From Novosphingobium sp. KCTC 2891 (GTDB lineage: Bacteria > Pseudomonadota > Alphaproteobacteria > Sphingomonadales > Sphingomonadaceae), in assembly GCF_025938155.1 (NCBI RefSeq), contig NZ_JAPCZG010000002.1:186001-250000 (forward strand): 64,000 nucleotides of DNA, read 5' to 3'. The notes beneath the pieces are model-generated. The model was not told the DNA's origin and ran no database searches. It saw only the letters and a program-made list of their open reading frames with translations. Position numbers and translations under genes: made by a program. Within the stretch, counting starts at the first letter, position 1; every line of letters starts with the position of its first letter. Shown here in pieces: positions 22,472-31,521 of the stretch.

Positions 22472-22499
22472 TTGCTTTTCCGGGCAATCCCTTTATATG
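22472..22499 (+). promoter_or_regulatory. promoter of rhlE-like helicase gene
   Basis: TTGCTT (22472-22477) and TATATG (22494-22499) with a 16-bp spacer, the only clear sigma70-like pair ahead of the helicase. It implies a 5' leader of more than 200 nt. Confidence 0.5.
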
Positions 22500-22723
22500 C
22501 GCCGCAGCAAGACCGGCGAGTGGGTGATGCCCGCCGCAGTCCGGAGCAAGCGTGAGGTCCGCCGCAGACATGGCGGATCCGCCCCGGCCGAGCGTTCTTG
22601 TCCACCCGCTTCCCCATTCACGCATGGGTCGCTTGTTCGACCCCCAAGCGTCCAGAAGCTGCGCGACGCGTGCCATCGGCCCAGCGCCCTTGTTCGTAAC
22701 GCGCCTTTGAAAGCACACGTTTC
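22500..22723 (+). other. long 5' leader of rhlE-like helicase gene
   Basis: About 220 bp with no gene of its own. It holds a clean hairpin GGGTCG-CTTGTT-CGACCC (22626-22643), and no strong ribosome binding site precedes the ATG at 22724. Long structured leaders are usual for bacterial DEAD-box helicase genes regulated by cold or by their own product; here that is inference. Confidence 0.45.
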
Positions 22724-24259
22724 ATGTCCTATTTCCGTGACCTCGGCCTTGCCGAGCCCATTCTCCATGCGCTCGAATCCAAGGGCTACACCGATCCCAC
22801 CCCGATCCAGCGCCAGGCGATCCCCGCGCTGCTCGAGGGCCGCGACCTGCTTGGCATCGCGCAGACCGGCACCGGCAAGACCGCAGCGTTCTCGCTGCCC
22901 TCGCTGCACCGCCTCGCCGCTGATCCGCAGCCGCGCAAGCCTGCATCGTGCCGCATGCTGGTGCTTTCGCCCACCCGCGAACTCGCCGCGCAGATCGCCG
23001 AAAACATGGCCGCCTATGCCAAGAACCTGCGCCTCGTCGTGGATTGCGTGTTCGGCGGCGTGCCCGTCGGCAAGCAGGCCCGCCGCCTGGTGCCGGGCGT
23101 CGACATCCTCGTCGCCACGCCGGGCCGCCTGCTCGACCTGATCGACCAGCGCGCGCTCACGCTCGGCCGGGTCGAGATCTTCGTGCTCGACGAAGCCGAC
23201 CAGATGATGGACCTCGGCTTCATCCATTCGCTGAAGCGCGTCGCCAACCTGCTGCCGAAGCAGCGCCAGAGCCTGTTCTTCTCGGCGACGATGCCCAAGG
23301 CGATCGCCGATCTGGGCAAGCAGTTCATCAACAACCCGGTCCGCGTCGAGGTTGCCCCGCAGTCGACCACGGCCGAGCGCGTCGAACAGTTCGTCACGCA
23401 CCTGAACCAGGCCGAGAAGCAGGCGCTGCTGACGCTGCGCATCCGCACCATGCTGGCCGACAAGACGCTGGACCGCGCGCTGGTGTTCACCCGCACCAAG
23501 CACGGTGCCGACCGCGTCGTCCGCCACCTTTCGGCGGCCAAGATCTCGGCCCGCGCGATCCACGGCAACAAGAGCCAGGCGCAGCGCACGGCCGCGCTGG
23601 AAGCCTTCCGCCAGGGTTCCTGCCCGATCCTCGTCGCGACCGACATCGCGGCGCGCGGCATCGACGTCTCGGGCGTCAGCCACGTGTTCAACTTCGAGCT
23701 GCCCAACGTGCCGGAACAGTACGTCCACCGCATCGGCCGCACCGCGCGCGCCGGCGCTGACGGCGTGGCGATCAGCTTCTGCGCGCCCGACGAGAAGCCC
23801 TACCTCAAGGACATCGAGAAGCTCACCGGCGTGAAGCTGATGCCGATGCAGCTGCCCGAGAACTTCCTGGTCGAAGCCGCGCGCCTGCCGGCGCCCAGCC
23901 GCAAGCCCGAGGAACTCGCCCAGGACGCGCGCCGCGACGAACGCGATGCGCGCGGCCGTGGCGGCCAGCGCAACGGTGGCGGTCAGCGCAGCGGCGACGG
24001 CCAGCACAAGGGTGGCCGCGTGCGCGACGACCGCAGCCCCGGTGGCCGCGCGCAGGGTCGTGACGGCCGTCCGCGCGATCCCAATCCGCGTAACGCCGAT
24101 CGTCACGAAGGCGATCGCGGCCCGGTGCGCAACCCGGTTCACGGCGACCGCGAGGCACGCCCCGAAGGCGAGCGCGGCGGCGACCAGCAGCGCAGCTTCC
24201 GCCCGCGCGGCGTGCCCGGCGTTGGCGCACACCGCAACAAGGTGCGCCGCGCCAGCTGA
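22724..24259 (+). CDS. DEAD-box RNA helicase (RhlE-like)
   Basis: 511 residues. The Q motif (PTPIQRQAIPALLEGRD), Walker A lysine Lys52 (QTGTGKT), DEAD box at Asp156-Asp159, SAT (FFSATMP) and the C-terminal HRIGRTARAG motif are all intact. After about residue 385 comes a long Arg/Gly/Asp-rich disordered tail (RGRGGQRNGGGQRSGDG and similar) typical of RhlE-type helicases that bind RNA non-specifically. The likely role is ribosome assembly and RNA decay at low temperature. A long leader precedes it and a strong hairpin follows it. Confidence 0.92.
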   Translation: MSYFRDLGLAEPILHALESKGYTDPTPIQRQAIPALLEGRDLLGIAQTGTGKTAAFSLPSLHRLAADPQPRKPASCRMLVLSPTRELAAQIAENMAAYAKNLRLVVDCVFGGVPVGKQARRLVPGVDILVATPGRLLDLIDQRALTLGRVEIFVLDEADQMMDLGFIHSLKRVANLLPKQRQSLFFSATMPKAIADLGKQFINNPVRVEVAPQSTTAERVEQFVTHLNQAEKQALLTLRIRTMLADKTLDRALVFTRTKHGADRVVRHLSAAKISARAIHGNKSQAQRTAALEAFRQGSCPILVATDIAARGIDVSGVSHVFNFELPNVPEQYVHRIGRTARAGADGVAISFCAPDEKPYLKDIEKLTGVKLMPMQLPENFLVEAARLPAPSRKPEELAQDARRDERDARGRGGQRNGGGQRSGDGQHKGGRVRDDRSPGGRAQGRDGRPRDPNPRNADRHEGDRGPVRNPVHGDREARPEGERGGDQQRSFRPRGVPGVGAHRNKVRRAS

Positions 24260-24272
24260 TTTGGACAACGTA

Positions 24273-24304
24273 CCGGCGAACGGGGTGAAATCCCTGTTCG
24301 CCGG
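24273..24304 (+). terminator. terminator hairpin after rhlE-like gene
   Basis: Perfect 9-bp stem CCGGCGAAC/GTTCGCCGG enclosing a second short GGG/CCC stem, 13 bp past the stop codon. It is not followed by a T run. Confidence 0.6.
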
Positions 24305-24330
24305 GGCGATACCTTGGCATAGACGGCGGC

Positions 24331-25074
24331 ATGGCAGCGCCGCTTTCCGCATCCTCCGCCGGGATCACGGGCCTTGCCCTGTCCGCGCTGGCCATGACGT
24401 TGATCGTCGCCGCCCGCTATCTGGCCACCAGCGGCCTGTTCGCCGCGCTGACCCATAAAGTCCGTCCGGGCCACTACGCGGGCCTGGAGCGGCAGATGAA
24501 AGCCGAGATCGGCTGGAGTCTCGTCTCCTGCGCAATCTATGGGCTGCCCGCCGGCGTGGTCGCCTGGGGCTGGCAGCAGCATGGCTGGACGCGGATCTAT
24601 ACCGGCGCGCGCGATTATCCGCTGTGGTGGCTACCGCTGTCGCTGATCACCTACCTGTTCCTGCACGATACCTGGTTCTACTGGACCCACCGCTGGATGC
24701 ACCGCCCCGCGGTGTTTCGCCGCATCCACGCAGTCCACCATGCCAGCCGCCCGCCCACGGCCTGGGCGGCAATGAACTTCCACCCGGTCGAAGCCGCGCT
24801 GGTGGCCCTGCTGGTGCCCGCGCTGGTCTTCGTGATCCCGATCCATGTCGCCGTGCTGGGGCTGGTGCTGCTGGTCATGACGGTGATGGGCGTCACCAAC
24901 CACATGGGCTGGGAAATGTTTCCACGCCGCCTTGTTCAGGGAGGCGCAGGCCAATGGCTGATAACGGCAAGTCACCATCATCGCCATCATGAGCAATACC
25001 GGTGCAACTACGGCCTCTATTTTCGCTTCTGGGATCACGTGTGCGGCACCGACAAGGGGCTTTCGGCCCCGTGA
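24331..25074 (+). CDS. sterol desaturase/fatty acid hydroxylase family protein
   Basis: 247 residues with about four membrane segments. The eight-histidine di-iron pattern is complete: HDTWFYWTHR from His112, HAVHH from His133, and HHHRHH from His215. Family members hydroxylate or desaturate lipids, sterols or carotenoids using O2; the substrate here is not evident. It opens a chain of four genes joined by overlapping start and stop codons (DUF2141, MFS transporter, CoA-ester lyase), which suggests linked expression. A short hairpin terminator separates it from the helicase gene. Confidence 0.87.
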   Translation: MAAPLSASSAGITGLALSALAMTLIVAARYLATSGLFAALTHKVRPGHYAGLERQMKAEIGWSLVSCAIYGLPAGVVAWGWQQHGWTRIYTGARDYPLWWLPLSLITYLFLHDTWFYWTHRWMHRPAVFRRIHAVHHASRPPTAWAAMNFHPVEAALVALLVPALVFVIPIHVAVLGLVLLVMTVMGVTNHMGWEMFPRRLVQGGAGQWLITASHHHRHHEQYRCNYGLYFRFWDHVCGTDKGLSAP

Positions 25075-25502
25075 AGGCGCTCGCGTTCCTCGCCGCCTTT
25101 CCGGCCTTGATCGGCGCGACCGTGCCCGAACGCAGTTCGGTGCTGGTAGAAGTGGATGGCCTGCGCTCGGCCAAGGGCCTCGTCCAGGCCTGCCTCACCG
25201 CGGACCGCGCCACCTTTCCCAATTGCCAGAAGGATCCAGCCGCGCTCCATCTGTCGGTGGCGGCAAAGAACGGGGAAACGCTGGTCTTCCATGACGTTCT
25301 TCCCGGACGCTATGCCATAGCGCTGTTCCACGACGAGAACGCCAACGGGCGGATGGACAAGATGATGATGATCCCGAAGGAGGGCTACGGCTTTTCGCGC
25401 GACGCGCCCGTGCGCTTCGGGCCGCCCAGCTTCGGCGCCGCCGCCTTCACCCTTGGCGAGACGCAGCTGCGCACCGCCATTCGCGTGCGCTACCTGCTGT
25501 GA
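25071..25502 (+). CDS. DUF2141 exported protein
   Basis: 143 residues with a signal peptide (KALAFLAAFPALIGA) followed by an immunoglobulin-like beta domain. The conserved LPGRYAIALFHDENANGRMD and MPKEGYGFS-like (here IPKEGYGFS) segments define DUF2141; function unknown. The GTG start overlaps the TGA of the desaturase gene. In Sphingomonads this family is often next to sterol-desaturase-type genes (from memory), hinting at a shared envelope lipid task. Confidence 0.85.
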   Translation: MKALAFLAAFPALIGATVPERSSVLVEVDGLRSAKGLVQACLTADRATFPNCQKDPAALHLSVAAKNGETLVFHDVLPGRYAIALFHDENANGRMDKMMMIPKEGYGFSRDAPVRFGPPSFGAAAFTLGETQLRTAIRVRYLL

Positions 25503-26785
25503 GCGGGGGCGGCGGACAAGGCGCGGCGCGGCCCTCCGGCGCGCTTGCCCCATTCCGCTACCCCGCCTTCCGGTCGATCTGGACGGCCAATCTCTTTTCC
25601 AACGTCGGCTCGATGATCCAGTCGGTCGCGGCCGCGTGGATGATGACCGAGCTGACCAGCAGCCATGTCCTCGTGGCGCTGATCCAGGCCTCCGCCACCA
25701 TCCCGATCCTGTTGCTGGGCGTGTTTGCGGGCGCCATCGCCGACAATTTCGATCGCCGCCGCGTGATGCTGTGGGCGCAGAGCGGGATGCTGGTCATCTC
25801 GGCCGTGCTCGCCGCGCTGGCTTATGCGGGCTGGATCACACCCTCGATCCTGCTGGCGCTGACGCTGATGGTGGGCATGGGCACCGCGCTCAACGGGCCG
25901 GCATGGCAGGCCTCGGTGCGGCTCCAGGTCGGCCGGGAGGACTTGCCGCAGGCCATCGCGCTCAATTCGATTTCGTTCAATCTGGCGCGCAGCGTCGGCC
26001 CGGCGCTGGGCGGCGTGCTGATCTCGATCTGGAGCGTCAGCCTTGCCTTCGCGCTCAACGCGGTAAGCTACATCGGCATGATCGCGGTGCTCATGGCATG
26101 GCGCCCCGAAGCGCCGCGCCCGCAGCGCCAGCCGATCCTCGCATCGATCCGCGTCGGCCTCGCCTTCTGCTGGGGTTCCGCGCCGATCCGCAAGGTCCTG
26201 CTGCGCGGCCTCGCCTATGGGCTGGGGGTCGCGGGATTCCAGGCCCTGATGCCCACCGTGGTGCGCGGTCTGCTGCACGGCACCGAGCTGGACTATGGCC
26301 TGATGCTCGGCGCATTCGGCATCGGATCGATCATGACCGCGCTGTGGGTGGGCAAGGCCCGCCGCCGCTTCGGCAGCGAGAACGTGATCGGCGCGGCCAC
26401 CGTCGCCTTCGCCATGGCGCTGCTCGCCATTTCCGCCGCGCGGTCGCTGCCTTTCGCGATGGGGGCGGCGTTCCTTGCCGGGGCGGGCTTCGTCTCGGCC
26501 ATGACCAGCCTGAACGTCGCGATGCAACTGCGTTCGCCCGAGGCGATTCTGGGGCGCTGCCTGTCGATCTACCAGGCCGTCACGTTCGGCGGCATGGCAG
26601 TGGGCGCGTGGCTGTGGGGCACGCTGGCGGATCTTGCCGGGCAGCCCTTCGCGCTGCGCTGCGCGGCCGGCTGGATGGCGGCGACGCTTGCGCTGCGGCT
26701 GATCGCGCCTATGCCGACGCGCGAAGAAGGACGCCTTGATTCGGTAGAGGAACCCCATGGCAACGCAAAGCTCGCGCGCACCTGA
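25499..26785 (+). CDS. MFS transporter (DHA3/EntS-like)
   Basis: 428 residues, twelve predicted membrane helices. Motif A is seen as ADNFDRRRVM after the second helix. The overall look (FRSIWTANLFSNVGSMIQSVAAAWMM near the start, GPALGGVLISIWS in the middle) fits the DHA3 group that includes the enterobactin exporter EntS. Substrate unknown. GTG start overlapping the previous TGA; the 3' end overlaps the next gene by 29 bp. Confidence 0.85.
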   Translation: MSGGGGQGAARPSGALAPFRYPAFRSIWTANLFSNVGSMIQSVAAAWMMTELTSSHVLVALIQASATIPILLLGVFAGAIADNFDRRRVMLWAQSGMLVISAVLAALAYAGWITPSILLALTLMVGMGTALNGPAWQASVRLQVGREDLPQAIALNSISFNLARSVGPALGGVLISIWSVSLAFALNAVSYIGMIAVLMAWRPEAPRPQRQPILASIRVGLAFCWGSAPIRKVLLRGLAYGLGVAGFQALMPTVVRGLLHGTELDYGLMLGAFGIGSIMTALWVGKARRRFGSENVIGAATVAFAMALLAISAARSLPFAMGAAFLAGAGFVSAMTSLNVAMQLRSPEAILGRCLSIYQAVTFGGMAVGAWLWGTLADLAGQPFALRCAAGWMAATLALRLIAPMPTREEGRLDSVEEPHGNAKLART

Positions 26786-27662
26786 TTTCAGGCCTGACCA
26801 CCGCCCCTTGCGCTCGGTGCTCTACATGCCGGCAAGCAACCGCCGCGCCATCGACAAGGCGCGCGGCCTCGATTGCGACGCGGTCGTGCTCGATCTGGAA
26901 GATGCGGTCGCGCCCGACCTGAAAGCGGAGGCACGCACCGCGCTGTGCGAGGAAGTGGCCGCCGGCGGCTTCGGCTATCGCCGGATGATCGCGCGAATCA
27001 ACGGGCTCTCGACGCCGTGGGGCAAGGACGATCTCGCCGCACTCGCGGTCGCCCCCATCGGTGCGCTGCTCGCGCCCAAGGTGGACAGCGCCGAAGACGT
27101 GATCGCCCTGTCGGAGGCGATGGACGCTGCCGGCTACGGCCCGCACGTGGCGCTGTGGGTGATGATCGAGACCCCGCGCGCGATCCTCGCGCTTGAGCGC
27201 ATCGCCGAATGCGCCGGATCGACCCGCCTCGCCGCCTTCGTGCTCGGCCTCAACGATCTCGCCAAGGACACCGGCATGGCGCAGCAGCCCGGCCGCGCCG
27301 CCTTCGTGCCGGTGCTGTCCCACGCCGTGATGGCCGCGCGCGCGCATGGCCTCGCGATTCTCGACGGGGTGTGCAACGCGATCGACGATCCCGTGCGGCT
27401 GGAAGGCGAATGCTGTCAGGCGCGCGACTTCGGCTTCGACGGCAAGACCCTGATCCACCCCTCGCAGCTCGATCTCGCGAACCGCGTGTTCGCCCCGTCC
27501 GAGTCGGACGTGGCCGAGGCGCGCGCCATCGTCGATGCCTTCGCCGACCCCGCCAACGCTGGCAAAGGCGCGCTGCGGGTCAATGGGAAGATGGCCGAAC
27601 TGCTCCACCGGGACATGGCCAAGAGATTGATTGAAAAGGCAGAATCTATCTCTGCACGATAA
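26757..27662 (+). CDS. CoA-ester lyase of the HpcH/HpaI aldolase family (CitE/Mcl-like)
   Basis: 301 residues. The TIM-barrel signatures of the citrate-lyase-beta/malyl-CoA-lyase group are present: SVLYMPASNRRAIDKA (CoA site), CDAVVLDLEDAV, VMIETPRAI (Mg2+-binding Glu) and GKTLIHPSQ. Such enzymes cleave or thio-hydrolyse beta-hydroxyacyl-CoA such as malyl-CoA or citramalyl-CoA. As a stand-alone gene it is not the citrate lyase complex subunit. AGAGGA ribosome binding site before ATG 26757, inside the end of the MFS gene. A terminator hairpin follows the stop. Confidence 0.87.
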   Translation: MATQSSRAPDFRPDHRPLRSVLYMPASNRRAIDKARGLDCDAVVLDLEDAVAPDLKAEARTALCEEVAAGGFGYRRMIARINGLSTPWGKDDLAALAVAPIGALLAPKVDSAEDVIALSEAMDAAGYGPHVALWVMIETPRAILALERIAECAGSTRLAAFVLGLNDLAKDTGMAQQPGRAAFVPVLSHAVMAARAHGLAILDGVCNAIDDPVRLEGECCQARDFGFDGKTLIHPSQLDLANRVFAPSESDVAEARAIVDAFADPANAGKGALRVNGKMAELLHRDMAKRLIEKAESISAR

Positions 27663-27680
27663 TAGCGCAGCCATGCGGCA

Positions 27681-27710
27681 AAGTTGCGGCGCAACTTAAT
27701 CACTCTTTTA
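27681..27710 (+). terminator. terminator of the desaturase-lyase operon
   Basis: Perfect stem AAGTTGC/GCAACTT with a GGC loop (27681-27697), then AATCACTCTTTTA. The late T-rich stretch makes it one of the more convincing intrinsic terminators here. Confidence 0.6.
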
Positions 27711-27756
27711 CCACGTTGCGCCAGAAAGGACCGATCAAGGATCAGGAACGCCTTTC

Positions 27757-29136
27757 ATGGACAACTATCGCGGCTTCGACAGTGACCGGACCGACGTCGG
27801 CATGACCGACTTCGACACGCACGAGGACGAAAGCGCGATGGAACCGCCGCCGCCCGCCGTGGGGCAGGACGAGCGGCGCATGCAGGTGCGCGCCTATAAT
27901 TTCTGGGCCGGCCTGCTGGGTGATGGCCCCTACCCGCCGGTCGCCACGCTGCTCGACGGTAAGCTGCCGGATTTCGCCGCCAATGCCGTGCTGCTTCGCT
28001 TCGACCGCGGCATCGACGATCCGGCGATCGCGTTTCTGGGCGCAGCGCTGGCAGACGAATGCGGCACCGCCGACGATCTCAAGCGGCTGAGCGACGTGCC
28101 GGGCCGGTCGCTGCTTTCGCGCATCACCGACCACTACCTCCAGATCATCGCCAACCAGGCGCCGATCGGGTTCGAGGCCGAATTCGTCAACCAGCGCGGC
28201 CGCACGATCCTCTATCGCGGCATCCTGCTGCCGTTCACGTCGAACGGGACCGCAATCGATTTCATCTACGGCGTGATCAACTGGAAGGAAGTGGCCGATC
28301 AGGTCACGACCAACGAGCTCCTCCTGGAAATCGGCCAGGCGCTCGAACCCGGTGCGAGCCTGCGCCGCGCCACCGAACCGCTGTCGGAATGGGCAGATGG
28401 CCCGGCCACGCTCGATCTTGCCGAAATCGGGGCGCAAATCCTGCCGTTCCCCGGTTCCATCGACGAAACGGACTTCGCCGCGGCGCCCATGCCCGGGCCT
28501 GCGTTCGGCCTTTCCCCGGCTGCCGTGTTCGATGACGCCCCCGTCTCGCTCGACGACTGGCTGTCCTCCGCGCGCGAACTGGCGCACGTCGCCAATTCCA
28601 ACGAGGACCGCACGCGTAGCGCGCTCTACGCCGCGATCGGCCGTGCGTGGGACTTCGCGCTGGCCGCGCAGGCCGCGCCCGAAGACTACCGCCGCATGGT
28701 CGAACAGGCCGGGCTGACCATGCAGGAACGCGCGCCGCTGACGCCGCTGGTCAAGCTCGTGTTCGGCGCCGACTACGACAAGACTCGCCTCACCGAATAT
28801 GCCACCGCGCTGGGCCACGCACAGCGTCTCGGCCTTGGCCGCGGGGAGCTGGGCCGCTTCCTTTCGGAGACGGCGGGCGGTCTCAAGGGCGTCGTCGCGC
28901 TCGAACGCCGCTTGCGGCGCGAGGAAGCCGGCGAGGCGAAGAAGGATCCGCGCGACCTGATCGCCGAAGACCTGCGCGCGCTTCCCGCCCGGTCGCTTGC
29001 CGCGCTCCCGCGTGAAGGCAGCGAATTCGCACTGGTGATGGTGCGCCGGATGCCCGGCGGCGAGATCGCCCTGCTCGGCGAAGTGCCCGAAGACCTGCCC
29101 CTGTTCGAGCGCGCCGCACGCCGGCTTGTGGGGTGA
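27757..29136 (+). CDS. PAS-domain protein of unknown function
   Basis: 459 residues. The N-terminal 40 residues are acidic and low-complexity. A PAS-like domain of the alphaproteobacterial PAS_5 kind spans about residues 42-185 (VLLRFDRG, then ADECGTADDLKRLSDVPGRS, then FVNQRGRTILYRGILLPF). The C-terminal part is helical and lacks kinase, HTH or cyclase motifs. It is likely a cytosolic sensor or adaptor. It stands alone behind a terminator and is followed 25 bp later by an alpha/beta hydrolase gene. Confidence 0.65.
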   Translation: MDNYRGFDSDRTDVGMTDFDTHEDESAMEPPPPAVGQDERRMQVRAYNFWAGLLGDGPYPPVATLLDGKLPDFAANAVLLRFDRGIDDPAIAFLGAALADECGTADDLKRLSDVPGRSLLSRITDHYLQIIANQAPIGFEAEFVNQRGRTILYRGILLPFTSNGTAIDFIYGVINWKEVADQVTTNELLLEIGQALEPGASLRRATEPLSEWADGPATLDLAEIGAQILPFPGSIDETDFAAAPMPGPAFGLSPAAVFDDAPVSLDDWLSSARELAHVANSNEDRTRSALYAAIGRAWDFALAAQAAPEDYRRMVEQAGLTMQERAPLTPLVKLVFGADYDKTRLTEYATALGHAQRLGLGRGELGRFLSETAGGLKGVVALERRLRREEAGEAKKDPRDLIAEDLRALPARSLAALPREGSEFALVMVRRMPGGEIALLGEVPEDLPLFERAARRLVG

Positions 29137-29161
29137 CCGCCGGACCTGCTAGCTCCTCGTC

Positions 29162-30136
29162 ATGACGGCGGGCAAGCAGGGCAATCGGCGCGTGACATTT
29201 CCCCAGATCGGCTGGCTTGGCTGGACCGCGGTCACGCTGCTGTTGCTGGCGCTGACCGGCTTCGTCGCCATCCGCCATGCGCTGGAAACCAACGCCGTCG
29301 CCGTGCTCGACGGCGCGGACCGCCTGCTGCGCGGCGGCGATGGATCGATCCGGCAGACCGCCGCGATCCACTATGGTCCGGACGGCGCGCAGAAACTGGA
29401 AATGTTCGTGCCGGCGGATGCCGCCGCGCCGCTGCCCGTGATCGTGTTCATCCACGGCGGCGGCTGGCACGCAGGCGATCCGCATGACTATCGCTTCCTG
29501 GCCCGCGCGCTTGCGCCGCGCGGCTATGCGGTGGTCCTGGCGGGCTACCGCCTCGGCCCGCACGGACGCTACCCCGCCATGCTCGAAGACGGCGCCAGCG
29601 CGCTGCGCTGGGTGGCGGACCATGCGGCCGCGCACGGCGGAGACCCGTCGCGCGTGGTGTTGATGGGGCATTCCGCCGGCGCCTACAATGCGGCCATGCT
29701 CGTACTCGACCGGCGCTGGCTGGCGCATCAGAAGCTGTCCGCCGATGCCCTGCGCGGCGTGGTCGGCCTGTCCGGTCCCTACGATTTCTACCCTTTCGAC
29801 GATCATGCGACGATCGACGCCTTCGGCCGCGCCCCCGATCCCGAGGATACCCAGCCGATCGCCCACGCGCGCGGCGATGCCCCGCCGATGCTGCTGGTCC
29901 ATGGCGGCGCGGACACGCGCGTGAAACCGCGCAACTCGGTTGCGCTGGCCCGCGCGCTCACCGCCGCCGGTGCGCCGACCCAAGCGGTGCTGCTCAAGGA
30001 CGTGAGCCACGAAGGCGCGATCATGATGTTCGCGCGGCCCTTCTCGCGCGATGCGCGGGCCCTGGATGCCGTCACGGCCTTTCTCGACCGGGTCACCGCC
30101 CGCCCTTCACCGCCGGTTCAGACGCCGGCCCGATAA
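29162..30136 (+). CDS. membrane-anchored alpha/beta hydrolase (HSL/BD-FAE-like)
   Basis: 324 residues. A signal anchor near residues 16-39 is followed by an esterase domain with the oxyanion-hole motif HGGGW and the nucleophile elbow GHSAG; acid and His residues are seen in GGADTRV and DVSHEG. This is the hormone-sensitive-lipase-like group acting on short esters. Probably periplasmic, tethered to the inner membrane. It is followed 12-15 bp later by the M48 protease gene on the same strand. Confidence 0.82.
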   Translation: MTAGKQGNRRVTFPQIGWLGWTAVTLLLLALTGFVAIRHALETNAVAVLDGADRLLRGGDGSIRQTAAIHYGPDGAQKLEMFVPADAAAPLPVIVFIHGGGWHAGDPHDYRFLARALAPRGYAVVLAGYRLGPHGRYPAMLEDGASALRWVADHAAAHGGDPSRVVLMGHSAGAYNAAMLVLDRRWLAHQKLSADALRGVVGLSGPYDFYPFDDHATIDAFGRAPDPEDTQPIAHARGDAPPMLLVHGGADTRVKPRNSVALARALTAAGAPTQAVLLKDVSHEGAIMMFARPFSRDARALDAVTAFLDRVTARPSPPVQTPAR

Positions 30137-30151
30137 CCGGCAACCACCGTG

Positions 30152-31510
30152 ATGCAGCGCCTCCATTCCCGTCTGGCCGCCCTCGCCGCCGCCCTGCTGC
30201 TGGCGGTGCAGCCCGCCGCCGCGCAATCGGTGCTGCGCGATGCCGAAACCGAGGCGCTGTTCCGCGACATGTCCGCGCCGATCATCGCCGCCGCCGGGCT
30301 CGATCCCAAGAACGTCGACATCATCCTGCTCAACGATGGCTCGATCAATGCCTTCGTCGCGGGTGGGCAGGCAATCTACGTCCATTCGGGACTGCTGGGC
30401 GCTGCCGACCATGTCAACGAAGTGCAGGGCGTGATCGCGCACGAACTGGGCCACATCATCGGCGGCCACGTCATCCGCAACGACGAGGGCGCGCGGCCAG
30501 CGACCAACATCACGCTGCTCAGCCTGCTGCTGGGCGCAGCGGCAGTGGCGGCCGGCTCCCCCGACGCAGGCATGGGCGTGTTCATGGCCGGGCAGCAGGC
30601 CGCGCTGGGCACTTATCTCGCCTTCAGCCGCGCGCAGGAATCCTCGGCGGATGCTGCCGGCGCGCAGTATCTGTCGAAAGCCGGCATCTCGGGGCGCGGC
30701 TCGATCGATTTCTTCAAGAAGCTGCAAAACCAGGAGTTCCGCTACGGCTTCAAGCGCAATGCGGATTCGGAGTTCTACAGCTCGCACCCGATGACGGCCG
30801 ACCGCCTGACCACCTTGCAGGACACCTATGAAAAGGATCCGGCGTGGAACAAGCCCGAGGATCCGGCGCTCCAGGCCCGGTTCCTGCGGATCAAGGCCAA
30901 GCTTTACGGCTACCTCGCCGAACCGCAGGCCACGCTGGCCGCTTATCCCGATTACCTCGACGACGCGCCGGCACATTACGCGCGCGCCTATGCCTTCCAC
31001 AAGGAGGCGTTCCTCGACAAGGCACTGGCCGAAACCGACACGCTGCTGGCAAGGACGCCGGACGACCCCTACGTGCTGGAGTTGAAGGGCCAGATCCTGC
31101 TCGAATCCGGCAAGCCGGCCGCGGCGCTCGCGCCGCTGCGCCGCGCGACCCAGCTCAGCGACAACGCCCCTTTGATCGCTACCACGTTCGGCCATGCCCT
31201 GCTCGCCACCGAGGACAAGGCCAACTTCGCCGAAGCGGAAAAGGTGCTGCGCACGGCCGTGGCGCGCGACCGCGAGAATCCCTTCGCGTGGTATCAGCTG
31301 GGCGTCGTCTACGAGGCACGCGGTGATACCGCCCGCGCGCGGCTCGCCAGCGCGGAACAGCAATTGATGGAATTGCAGCTGCCCGAGGCCGTCGGCAGCG
31401 CCGAAGCGGCCGAAGCCGCGCTGCCGAAGGGCACGCCCGACTGGCTGCGCGCGCAGGATATCGCGATGTCGGCACGCGCGATGATTGAGCGCCGGGGCAA
31501 GAAGAAGTAG
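30152..31510 (+). CDS. periplasmic M48 metalloprotease with TPR domain (BepA-like)
   Basis: About 452 residues. A signal peptide (ALAAALLLAVQPAAAQ) precedes an M48 peptidase domain with the zinc motif His97-Glu98-x-x-His101 (AHELGHIIGGH) and a later ESSADAAG holding the third ligand. From about residue 245 TPR-like repeats follow. This is the BepA/YfgC layout. In E. coli BepA helps LptD fold or degrades stalled LptD in the outer membrane. A GTG one codon earlier (30149) is an alternative start. Directly downstream is a DsbA-like gene, which fits an outer-membrane assembly role. Confidence 0.88.
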   Translation: MQRLHSRLAALAAALLLAVQPAAAQSVLRDAETEALFRDMSAPIIAAAGLDPKNVDIILLNDGSINAFVAGGQAIYVHSGLLGAADHVNEVQGVIAHELGHIIGGHVIRNDEGARPATNITLLSLLLGAAAVAAGSPDAGMGVFMAGQQAALGTYLAFSRAQESSADAAGAQYLSKAGISGRGSIDFFKKLQNQEFRYGFKRNADSEFYSSHPMTADRLTTLQDTYEKDPAWNKPEDPALQARFLRIKAKLYGYLAEPQATLAAYPDYLDDAPAHYARAYAFHKEAFLDKALAETDTLLARTPDDPYVLELKGQILLESGKPAAALAPLRRATQLSDNAPLIATTFGHALLATEDKANFAEAEKVLRTAVARDRENPFAWYQLGVVYEARGDTARARLASAEQQLMELQLPEAVGSAEAAEAALPKGTPDWLRAQDIAMSARAMIERRGKKK

Positions 31511-31521
31511 CGCTGCCCACC

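Noticed and set aside
21708..23141. Open frame running through the helicase leader as a leader peptide or gene
   Set aside because: It is an antisense shadow of the M20 peptidase that stays open by chance and has no ribosome binding site.
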